Shown one piece after another: positions 1 through 5,348 of a stretch of DNA of 5,348 bases. Where the stretch lies: the NCBI GenBank assembly GCA_020446665.1, contig JAGREF010000154.1, positions 1 through 5,348 on the forward strand, given 5' to 3'. A program made the position numbers and the translations under genes. Source of the DNA: Sphingomonadaceae bacterium. Its GTDB lineage: Bacteria > Pseudomonadota > Alphaproteobacteria > Sphingomonadales > Sphingomonadaceae. The notes beneath the pieces were generated by a model. It worked only from the letters and a program-made list of their open reading frames with translations, ran no database searches and was not told the DNA's origin. Within the stretch, counting starts at the first letter, position 1. Each line of letters begins with the position of its first letter.

Positions 1-262
1 CCAGATTGCCCAGCCCCAGAATGGCAGTGCCGTTGGAAATCACCGCCACCAGGTTCGAACGCGCGGTATAGCGCGCGGCATTGGCCGGATCCTCCGCAAT
101 GGCCCGCACCGGCACAGCCACGCCGGGGGAATAGGCCAGCGAAAGATCGCGCTGGCTCGCCATCGGTTTGCTGGCGATGATCTCGATTTTGCCGGGCCGA
201 ATGGTCTCATGATAGAACAGCGCTTCGCGCTCGGTAAACGACACGTCGTTTTCGTCGGCCAC
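1..262 (-). CDS. maeB: NADP-dependent malic enzyme, N-terminal part (cut by window edge)
   Basis: This is the first 87 codons of a malic enzyme, which oxidatively decarboxylates malate to pyruvate and CO2 in the cytoplasm while reducing NADP+ (or NAD+). The reading frame is open from a GTG at 260-262 to the window edge. It begins MADENDVSFTEREALFYH and continues with the conserved block GKIEIIASKP (residues 24-33), SLAYSPGVAVP (41-51) and VISNGTAILGLGNL (74-87). The SLAYSPGVA segment carries the Tyr (Y44) that I take to be the family's general acid. The rest of the catalytic domain, the NADP-binding domain and any C-terminal phosphotransacetylase-like domain typical of bacterial MaeB lie outside the window, so cofactor preference cannot be judged. 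GTG is chosen as start because a purine-rich Shine-Dalgarno sits 6 nt upstream and the protein matches the usual family N-terminus; the first in-frame ATG (M34) would remove conserved residues. The gene is divergent from mutS. Confidence 0.93.
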   Translation of the reverse strand, partial: MADENDVSFTEREALFYHETIRPGKIEIIASKPMASQRDLSLAYSPGVAVPVRAIAEDPANAARYTARSNLVAVISNGTAILGLGNL

Positions 263-378
263 GTCTTTCCCCCTTTTGGCTGGTGTGGTGCTTCCTAACG
301 CAGCCAAGGCTGAAGCGATAGGGGAAAGCGTTGCCACACACCTTCCCGAATCATCACCGCTTTGGCTAGGCCGGTGCA
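263..378. other. Divergent intergenic region between malic enzyme gene and mutS
   Basis: This 116-bp gap must hold the start signals of both divergent genes. I see no convincing -35/-10 pair on either strand. What is visible: the motif YTTGGCT three times (plus strand at 275-281 and 361-367, minus strand at 302-308), giving an inverted pair TTGGCT/AGCCAA at 276-281 and 302-307; and one GAATC (348-352), a GANTC site of the kind methylated by CcrM in Alphaproteobacteria. Neither can be assigned a function from sequence alone. Confidence 0.5.
269..275 (-). promoter_or_regulatory. Ribosome binding site that supports the GTG start of the malic enzyme
   Basis: Read on the minus strand the site is AAGGGGG, followed by a 6-nt spacer (AAAGAC) and then GTG at 260-262. 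This spacing is good for a Shine-Dalgarno and favours the GTG over the internal ATG 33 codons later. Confidence 0.6.
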
Positions 379-3006
379 ATGGCCGCTAAAGCCACCCCGA
401 TGATGGAGCAATATCACGCGCTGAAGCGCGAGGCTGGCGATTGCCTGCTGTTCTACCGCATGGGGGACTTTTTCGAACTGTTCTTCGACGATGCGAAGGA
501 AGCCTCTGCCATCCTCGATATTGCCCTGACCAGCCGGGGCAAGGACAGCGGGGATCCGGTGCCGATGTGCGGCGTTCCGGTGCATTCGGCAGAAGGCTAT
601 CTCGCCCGGCTGATCAAGGCGGGCTGCCGGGTAGCCATTGCCGAACAGGTAGAAACGCCGGAGGAAGCCAAGGCGCGGGCCAAACGCGAAGGCACGCCCA
701 GTTCGAAGGCACTGGTCAAGCGCGCGATCGTGCGCTTCGTCACCGCGGGCACGCTGACGGAAGAGGCTCTGCTTGAACCGCGCCGCGCCAATGTGCTGGC
801 GGCGATATGCGCGCTGCGCGACCACATCGGCATTGCCAGTGTGGATATTTCGACCGGGCGCATGGAGCTGGAAGAATGCGCCGCCGACGCAATGGGCGCG
901 GCGCTTGCGCGGCTGGGGGCAAGCGAAGTAGTCGCCCCGGAAGCATGGGATAATGCGCCCGACGGAGCCATCCCGCGTCCGGCGCATGATTTCGCCAGCA
1001 CCGAAGGAGAAGCGCGGCTGAAATCCGTGCATGGCGTTGCCACGCTCGACGGGTTTGGCACCTTCACCCGTGCGATGCTGGCGGCGGCAGGCGGTCTGAT
1101 TGCCTATCTCGACCATGTCGGGCGCGGCAACATGCCCTTGCTACTCCCGCCCGAGGTGCGGGCCGGGGCCCAGCATATGGCGATGGACGAAGCGACCCGT
1201 GCCAGCCTGGAAATACTGGAAGCGCAGGGGGGCGGCCGCGCCGGCAGCCTGGTGGCAGCGGTCGATCGCTGCGTGACCGGGGCAGGCGCGCGCCAGCTGG
1301 CAGAGGATCTTTCCGCACCGCTGCTTGATCGCGCACTGATCGACGCCCGGCTGGTGCTGGTCCACTGGCTGCATGACGACCCGTTGCTGCGCGCCGATCT
1401 GCGCGAGGTGCTGCGCGCCCTGCCCGATATTGGCCGCGCGCTGGGCCGCGTAGTCGCCGGGCGCGGCAGCCCGCGCGACCTGGGGCAATTGCGCGACGGG
1501 CTGGCGGAAGCACGACGGATTCATGATGCCCTCTCCACCAGGACAGACCGGCCGGCGCTGCTCGATGCGCTGCTTCCGTCGCTGTCAGGGCATGGCGCAC
1601 TGGTCGACCATTTGCAGCGCGCGCTGGTGCCTGCCCCGCCCACAGAGCGCAGCCAGGGCGGCTTCATCGCGGAAGGCTATGACGCGGCGCTGGATGAATT
1701 ACGCAGCATTTCCGGCAATGCCCGGCGTGCGATTGCCGCGCTGGAAGCCCGCTATCGCGAAGAGACGGGGATCGCCCCGCTCAAGATCAGGCATAATGGC
1801 GTGCTGGGCTATTTCATCGAAGTTCCTGCCAAACATGCCGACGCGCTGATGGCACCGGACAGCGGCTTTACCCACCGCCAGACCATGGCCGGTGCAGTGC
1901 GCTTCAATTCGCTCAACCTGCATGAAGAAGCGGGCAAGATCAGCGAAGCAGGCGGGCGGGCGCTAGTGGCTGAAGAGGGGCATTTTGAAGAGCTGGTCAT
2001 CGAAGTCATCGCAGCGCGCGAAGCGATTGCGGCCACTGCATCTGCGCTCGCCCGGATCGACGTTGCCGCCGGGCAAGCCGAACGCGCAGCCGAGGGGGGC
2101 TGGTGCCGCCCACAGATAGCAGAGGATCGCAGCCTCACCATTACCGGTGGCCGCCATCCGGTAGTTGAAAGCGCCTTGGCAGCGAGCGGGGAGCGTTTCG
2201 TCGCCAATGATTGTGTTCTGGCGGAAAATGATCGGCTGTGGCTGGTTGGTGGCCCGAATATGGGCGGTAAATCGACTTTCCTTCGCCAAAACGCCTTGAT
2301 CGTTCTGCTGGCGCAGGCGGGCGGCTTTGTGCCAGCGGAAGACGCAACAATCGGGCTGGTGGACCGGCTGTTCAGCCGCGTTGGCGCGTCAGACAATCTC
2401 GCCCGCGGGCGATCCACCTTCATGGTTGAAATGGTCGAAACCGCCGCCATCCTTGCGCAGGCCAGCGAACGCAGCTTTGTTATCCTTGACGAGGTTGGGC
2501 GCGGCACTTCCACCTATGACGGGCTGGCGCTGGCCTGGGCGGTGGTGGAGGCGGTGCATGGCGCGAACCGTTGCCGCTGCCTGTTCGCCACGCATTATCA
2601 CGAGCTCTCCCGCCTTGCCGAAAGCTGCGAGGCGCTGAGCCTGCACCATGTCCGTGCGCGCGAATGGAAAGGCGACCTTGTGCTGTTGCACGAGGTAGCG
2701 CAGGGCCCCGCTGACCGATCCTATGGGCTTGCTGTGGCCAAGCTGGCCGGTGTGCCAAAGCCTGTTGTTGCGCGGGCAAAGGCAGTGCTCGACCGGCTGG
2801 AGCGCGGACGCGAGCAGACAGGCGGGATCGCTGCCGGGCTTGGTGACCTGCCACTATTTGCCGCCGCTGCGGTGCCGGAAGAGCCGCAGGCATCTGACCC
2901 GCTGCGGGAAAAGCTGGCTGAAATCGATGTCGATGCCTTTAGCCCGCGCGACGCGCTGGAGCTTCTTTACGACCTGAAACGCGCCGCCGAATCTACTGAT
3001 CCTTAA
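379..3006 (+). CDS. mutS: DNA mismatch repair protein MutS
   Basis: MutS detects base mismatches and small insertion/deletion loops and, after ATP binding, recruits MutL. The 875-residue protein is complete and close to the usual length (E. coli 853). Domain I has the mismatch-reading Phe-x-Glu motif as F31-F32-E33 within LLFYRMGDFFELF. The connector and lever domains follow, with the conserved ATRASLEI segment near residue 273, then the clamp region with GYFIEVP near residue 480. The ATPase domain has Walker A GGPNMGGKST (624-633, catalytic-loop Lys K631), the RSTFMVEM segment, Walker B VILDEVGRG with D704-E705, the STYDG loop after it, and the ATHYHEL block with H739. Near the C-terminus, DLPLF (823-827) resembles a sliding-clamp binding motif, and the last residues (PRDALELLYDLK) match the family's oligomerisation helix. 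The ATG at 379 fits the family N-terminus (ATPMMEQY), although the Shine-Dalgarno is weak (TAGG about 8 nt upstream). Two genes follow closely and may be co-transcribed. Confidence 0.98.
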   Translation: MAAKATPMMEQYHALKREAGDCLLFYRMGDFFELFFDDAKEASAILDIALTSRGKDSGDPVPMCGVPVHSAEGYLARLIKAGCRVAIAEQVETPEEAKARAKREGTPSSKALVKRAIVRFVTAGTLTEEALLEPRRANVLAAICALRDHIGIASVDISTGRMELEECAADAMGAALARLGASEVVAPEAWDNAPDGAIPRPAHDFASTEGEARLKSVHGVATLDGFGTFTRAMLAAAGGLIAYLDHVGRGNMPLLLPPEVRAGAQHMAMDEATRASLEILEAQGGGRAGSLVAAVDRCVTGAGARQLAEDLSAPLLDRALIDARLVLVHWLHDDPLLRADLREVLRALPDIGRALGRVVAGRGSPRDLGQLRDGLAEARRIHDALSTRTDRPALLDALLPSLSGHGALVDHLQRALVPAPPTERSQGGFIAEGYDAALDELRSISGNARRAIAALEARYREETGIAPLKIRHNGVLGYFIEVPAKHADALMAPDSGFTHRQTMAGAVRFNSLNLHEEAGKISEAGGRALVAEEGHFEELVIEVIAAREAIAATASALARIDVAAGQAERAAEGGWCRPQIAEDRSLTITGGRHPVVESALAASGERFVANDCVLAENDRLWLVGGPNMGGKSTFLRQNALIVLLAQAGGFVPAEDATIGLVDRLFSRVGASDNLARGRSTFMVEMVETAAILAQASERSFVILDEVGRGTSTYDGLALAWAVVEAVHGANRCRCLFATHYHELSRLAESCEALSLHHVRAREWKGDLVLLHEVAQGPADRSYGLAVAKLAGVPKPVVARAKAVLDRLERGREQTGGIAAGLGDLPLFAAAAVPEEPQASDPLREKLAEIDVDAFSPRDALELLYDLKRAAESTDP

Positions 3007-3032
3007 CTTCTGCGCGGCTATTTATCCCGCCC

Positions 3033-3467
3033 ATGTACGGACTATCCGGCCATTTTCGTCTGGCTGCCTTCGGCCTTGCCGCGATCATCCTGATCGTCGG
3101 CAGCGTCCTGCTGGATGAAGAAGATGGTATGCTGGCCAAAATGGCAGCCGACGGATCGAGCGAGGCCGAACCGGTTGCCGCGATGGCGCCACGGCCTGCG
3201 CCGCAAGGTGCTGCACAGCCGCAATCGCAGCCTGCTGGCGATGCCGAAACCGGTTTCAGCGATGATGACGACCTGATCGATGACGCATCGGGTTTCGACA
3301 CGGACGGGTTCGAAACCAATCCGATGATCGACCCCGACCCCGAACGGGCCGATGATCTGGGCGAGACAGCCGTGCTGCAGGATTCTGCCCCTGATCCGGG
3401 GCCACCGCTTGCCGGATCGGAAGATCGCACTATGGTCAGCGGTAATGACCGAGAAGCCGACATCTGA
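3033..3467 (+). CDS. Hypothetical acidic single-pass membrane protein
   Basis: I do not recognise this 144-residue protein. One hydrophobic helix lies at residues 9-27 (RLAAFGLAAIILIVGSVLL) with a short, weakly basic N-terminus before it, so it is either a signal anchor with the tail outside the cytoplasm or an uncleaved signal. Then come a Pro/Ala/Gln-rich, probably disordered linker (about 48-68) and a strongly acidic stretch (about 70-110, including four Asp in a row at 77-80 and DPDPERADD at 100-108). No Cys, catalytic motif or known fold is visible. Codon use resembles the neighbours, with G/C favoured at third positions, which supports real coding. It starts 26 nt after the mutS stop without a clear Shine-Dalgarno, and its last 23 nt overlap the DUF202 gene in another frame. 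The pairing suggests a membrane-linked role with that neighbour, which is inference only. Confidence 0.72.
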   Translation: MYGLSGHFRLAAFGLAAIILIVGSVLLDEEDGMLAKMAADGSSEAEPVAAMAPRPAPQGAAQPQSQPAGDAETGFSDDDDLIDDASGFDTDGFETNPMIDPDPERADDLGETAVLQDSAPDPGPPLAGSEDRTMVSGNDREADI

Positions 3468-3870
3468 AGACCTCGCGATAAAGCGGACCCGGCTGGCCGA
3501 AGACCGCAATATCATGGCGATGGAGCGCACCTTTGCCGGGTGGATCCGTACTTCCTTCGCCGCCATCGGGATCGGGATCGCCTTTCGCGCGCTGTTTGGC
3601 GAACTGGACCCGCCCTGGCTGGCCAAGGTGATTGCCACGGCCTTTATCCTCGCCGGGGCCGCCCTTGCCTTCAGTGCGCAGCGCCAGACCGTCCGGACGC
3701 TGGAACGGCTGCACCCGCATTTGCTCGAACGCCCGAGCACGCCGAATTTCCGGCTGCTCGCCTATGCCGTGATGCTGGGATGCGTGGTTGTGGTCGGCGG
3801 GTTATGGGCGATGGATGATGTGCCCGCCACCACCACTCAGCGGGTGGGAACCGGCACCTCACCCGAATAA
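3445..3870 (+). CDS. DUF202 (YidH-like) family inner-membrane protein
   Basis: This is a 141-residue membrane protein of the DUF202/YidH family, whose biochemical role is not established. The family hallmark, an amphipathic stretch rich in ERT/RT before the first helix, is seen at residues 16-37: RLAEDRN, then [16 protein letters not shown]. Three membrane helices follow at about 37-52 ([16 protein letters not shown]), 59-78 ([18 protein letters not shown]) and 104-122 ([18 protein letters not shown]). Between the second and third is a basic cytoplasmic-type loop ([18 protein letters not shown]). The frame stays open upstream to 3352, but the ATG at 3445 ([20 protein letters not shown]) gives the normal family length and N-terminus. 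It lies 23 nt inside the preceding gene, so translation may be coupled. The 3' end overlaps the convergent dehydrogenase gene by 34 nt. Confidence 0.88.
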   Translation: MTEKPTSEDLAIKRTRLAEDRNIMAMERTFAGWIRTSFAAIGIGIAFRALFGELDPPWLAKVIATAFILAGAALAFSAQRQTVRTLERLHPHLLERPSTPNFRLLAYAVMLGCVVVVGGLWAMDDVPATTTQRVGTGTSPE

Positions 3871-4706
3871 TCGTAGAAGCCACGGCCGGTCTTGCGGCCG
3901 TACCAGCCGGCTTCGACATATTTCACCAGCAGCGGTGCCGGGCGATATTTGCCGTCACCCGTGGTCGAATGCAGCACTTTCATGATCTCGTAGACAGTGT
4001 CGATGCCGACAAAGTCCGCCAGCGTAAGCGGGCCCATCGGGTGATTGAGGCCGAGCACGCAGCCGCGATCAATATCCTCGATACTGGCCGTTCCCTGGCC
4101 AAGCACGAAGATCGCTTCATTGATCATCGGCACAAGAATGCGATTGACGACAAATCCGGGCGCGTCATCGCTCAGCACCACATCCTTACCCAGAGTTTCC
4201 ACAAAGCTGCGGGTCCGGGCAATCGTGTCCTGCGAGGTAGCGAGGCCAGGGATGATTTCCACCAGCTTCATGATCGGCACCGGGTTAAAGAAGTGGATGC
4301 CGATGAAACGGGCAGAATCGGGCGCGTGGTTCGCCATGCGCGTGATCGGGATCGAACTGGTATTGCTGGCCAGGATCGCATCGGGGCCCAGCACCTTGCC
4401 CGCAGCCTCGAAAATGCGGAACTTGATTTCCTCGCGCTCGGTCGCCGCTTCGATGACGAATTCAGCTTCGCCCATCGGTTCATAGTCGGCTACCGGCGTG
4501 ATGCGGGCCAGGATCGCGGCCGCATCATCGGCGCTCATCTTGTCCTTGGAAACCAGCCGGTCGAGACCCTTGCCAATCTTGGCCTTGGCCTTTTCAGCAA
4601 TGTCGAGATCGACATCGGCCAGCATCACGTCATGGCCGAAAGTCGCGGCGGTCTGTGAAATGCCGGAACCCATCTGGCCCGCACCGATAATCCCGACAGT
4701 CGCCAT
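3837..4706 (-). CDS. hbd: 3-hydroxybutyryl-CoA dehydrogenase
   Basis: This cytoplasmic enzyme interconverts (S)-3-hydroxybutyryl-CoA and acetoacetyl-CoA using NAD(P), in short-chain beta-oxidation or butanoate/polyhydroxybutyrate-linked metabolism. The 289-residue length is typical. The N-terminal Rossmann fold has [12 protein letters not shown] (5-16), with D31 at the end of strand 2 where NAD-preferring members carry an acidic residue. Catalytic residues fall at the positions known from the clostridial enzyme: S117 (in SNTSSIPIT), H138 (in GIHFFNPVP), E150 (in KLVEII) and N188 (in DAPGFVVNR). The C-terminal dimerisation domain shows [18 protein letters not shown] and the ending [14 protein letters not shown]. 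The start at 4704-4706 is chosen because GAAGGA lies 8 nt upstream and the Rossmann motif then begins at the normal distance; a TTG at 4731-4733 would add nine atypical residues. It sits 70 nt downstream of the adenosyltransferase gene on the same strand, so co-transcription is likely. The symbol is by family; paaH-type naming is also possible. Confidence 0.95.
   Translation of the reverse strand: MATVGIIGAGQMGSGISQTAATFGHDVMLADVDLDIAEKAKAKIGKGLDRLVSKDKMSADDAAAILARITPVADYEPMGEAEFVIEAATEREEIKFRIFEAAGKVLGPDAILASNTSSIPITRMANHAPDSARFIGIHFFNPVPIMKLVEIIPGLATSQDTIARTRSFVETLGKDVVLSDDAPGFVVNRILVPMINEAIFVLGQGTASIEDIDRGCVLGLNHPMGPLTLADFVGIDTVYEIMKVLHSTTGDGKYRPAPLLVKYVEAGWYGRKTGRGFYDYSGEVPVPTR
3882..3901. 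terminator. Possible hairpin at the convergent gene ends (weak)
   Basis: A perfect 7-bp GC-rich stem (ACGGCCG at 3882-3888 with CGGCCGT at 3895-3901, 6-nt loop) begins 12 nt after the DUF202 stop codon. A second, weaker 6-bp stem (CGGGTG 3841-3846 with CACCCG 3860-3865) covers the overlapping stops. There is no T-tract on either side, so an intrinsic terminator is doubtful. The stronger stem also lies in codons for the conserved GRKTGRG part of the dehydrogenase, so it may simply reflect coding sequence. Confidence 0.2.
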
Positions 4707-4776
4707 CGCCCATTTCCTTCGCAGTTGCAGCAAAGGCGGCTGGTTAGCGGCTTGCGCTGCGCCTGCCTAGCGAAAA
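4707..4776 (-). other. 70-nt spacer between adenosyltransferase and dehydrogenase genes
   Basis: Apart from the ribosome binding site of the dehydrogenase, I see no stem followed by a T-run that would end transcription, and no clear promoter. This is consistent with one transcript for both genes but does not prove it. Confidence 0.4.
4715..4720 (-). promoter_or_regulatory. Ribosome binding site fixing the dehydrogenase start
   Basis: On the minus strand GAAGGA is followed by an 8-nt spacer and the ATG at 4704-4706. It lies inside the alternative longer reading frame starting at TTG 4731-4733, which argues for the shorter protein. Confidence 0.65.
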
Positions 4777-5348
4777 CTATCGATTGGCGCCGGGCACCCA
4801 TTTGACATCGTGGGCGCCATTCCCGTTCAGCACGCGGGCGAGCACGAACAGCCAGTCTGACAGGCGGTTGATCAGCGCCAGCGCAGCCGGATTGACCGGC
4901 TCTGCCGCCGCCAGAATGGCCATGTCGCGCTCTGCCCGGCGCACGCTGGCGCGGGCAATATGCGCGCGGGCCGCCGCTTCGCTGCCACCGGGCAGGATGA
5001 AGCTGGTCAGGGGTTCGAGCGCGTCATTTAGCGCATCGAGCGAGTTTTCAACCCATTCGACCTGCGCCGGAACGACCCGCAGCACCATGTCCGACGGGGT
5101 GAAATCATCGCCGCCAACCTCGCCCAGCGGCGTCGCGAGATCGGCCCCCAGATCGAACAGATCGTTCTGCAGCCGGATCACCGCATCGCGATGGGGCGAG
5201 CCATCCAGCGCGGTCGCCAGCAGGCCCAGCGCGCAATTGGCCTCGTCCACCGCGCCGATGGCGGCAAAGCGGGCATCACCCTTGGGACGACGCGAGCCAT
5301 CCACCAGCCCGCTGGTCCCGTCATCGCCGGTGCGGGTATAGATCTTGT
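4777..5348 (-). CDS. PduO-type cob(I)alamin adenosyltransferase (5' end cut by window edge)
   Basis: The enzyme transfers the adenosyl group of ATP to cob(I)alamin, making adenosylcobalamin, the cofactor of mutases such as methylmalonyl-CoA mutase. 189 residues are visible; by comparison with the family (about 190-195 residues) only the first few, typically ending in LN, are missing beyond base 5348. Recognisable blocks are the ATP-binding N-terminal loop KIYTRTGDDGTSGL (first 14 visible residues, 5305-5346), AIGAVDEANCALG just after it, FILPGG (bases 4984-5001) leading into ARASVRRAERD, and NRLSDWLFVLAR near the C-terminus (about 4834-4869). The Arg-rich RRAER helix and the NRLSDWLF helix form the active site and trimer interface in this family. 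The frame contains an internal GTG at 5302-5304, but starting there would drop the ATP loop, so it is not the real start. The dehydrogenase gene follows after 70 nt. Symbols used for such genes (pduO, cobO, mmaB) vary, so none is given. Confidence 0.94.
   Translation of the reverse strand, partial: KIYTRTGDDGTSGLVDGSRRPKGDARFAAIGAVDEANCALGLLATALDGSPHRDAVIRLQNDLFDLGADLATPLGEVGGDDFTPSDMVLRVVPAQVEWVENSLDALNDALEPLTSFILPGGSEAAARAHIARASVRRAERDMAILAAAEPVNPAALALINRLSDWLFVLARVLNGNGAHDVKWVPGANR

Noticed and set aside
295..1116. A 273-codon open frame on the minus strand across the malic enzyme/mutS gap and the start of mutS
   Set aside because: It is antisense to well-conserved mutS codons, its translation has no recognisable motif and odd composition, and long antisense frames are expected in GC-rich coding DNA.
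1809..2513. A 234-codon minus-strand open frame inside mutS
   Set aside because: It mirrors the MutS ATPase codons, is rich in Ser/Arg/Ala as expected of a shadow frame, and has no plausible start context.
3270..3340. EF-hand-like calcium site in the Asp-rich tail (FDTDGFETN)
   Set aside because: The spacing of acidic residues does not match the DxDxDG loop with its terminal Glu at position 12, so this is only an acidic, probably disordered stretch.
3042..3740. A 232-codon minus-strand open frame across the acidic protein and DUF202 genes
   Set aside because: The plus-strand DUF202 product has a clear family signature and three membrane helices in this region, while the minus-strand product resembles nothing known. 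The acidic protein frame was also preferred for its helix and codon use.
3969..4658. A 229-codon plus-strand open frame antisense to the dehydrogenase
   Set aside because: It is a His/Arg/Asp-rich shadow of the complete, motif-bearing dehydrogenase gene.
4707..4733. A longer dehydrogenase N-terminus starting from TTG at 4731-4733
   Set aside because: The added nine residues are atypical for the family, and the Shine-Dalgarno for the ATG at 4706 lies within this extension.
4784..5341. A 185-codon plus-strand open frame antisense to the adenosyltransferase
   Set aside because: It is a Ser/Arg/Ala-rich shadow; the minus strand carries all adenosyltransferase motifs.
1..5348. Mobile elements, CRISPR arrays, tRNA/rRNA genes, riboswitches or defence genes
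   Set aside because: No terminal inverted repeats, regularly spaced repeats, transposase motifs or recognisable RNA folds were seen. The window is almost entirely filled by ordinary genes, including a B12 enzyme gene whose upstream region lies outside the window.

Overview
The window looks like a chromosomal housekeeping segment from a GC-rich alphaproteobacterium. The order Sphingomonadales, and within it an Erythrobacteraceae/Sphingomonadaceae-type genome, is the best guess. This rests on the protein sequences (malic enzyme N-terminus, MutS start and FFE motif, adenosyltransferase signature), the strong G/C preference at third codon positions, and a divergent malic enzyme/mutS pair that I recall from other Alphaproteobacteria. 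The guess is from memory, not from a search.

Layout. Bases 1-262 (minus strand) hold the first 87 codons of an NADP-type malic enzyme, cut by the window edge. A 116-bp divergent intergenic region follows. On the plus strand come three closely packed genes: mutS (379-3006), a small unrecognised gene for an acidic single-pass membrane protein (3033-3467), and a DUF202/YidH-like membrane protein (3445-3870). The second and third genes overlap by 23 nt, and the gap after mutS is only 26 nt, so the three may share a transcript. On the minus strand, arriving tail to tail, are a 3-hydroxybutyryl-CoA dehydrogenase (3837-4706) and, upstream of it, a PduO-type ATP:cob(I)alamin adenosyltransferase (4777 to beyond 5348, start cut off). 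The DUF202 and dehydrogenase genes overlap by 34 nt at their 3' ends.

How the genes relate. MutS is the mismatch sensor of DNA repair, with every key motif present. The adenosyltransferase/dehydrogenase pair fits acyl-CoA metabolism: the first makes adenosylcobalamin, needed for example by methylmalonyl-CoA mutase, and the second oxidises 3-hydroxybutyryl-CoA. Malic enzyme links C4 acids to pyruvate and NADPH. No mobile element, CRISPR array, RNA gene, defence system or obviously new multi-gene system was seen. The least explained items are the acidic membrane protein with its DUF202 neighbour, and the very compact convergent gene ends.
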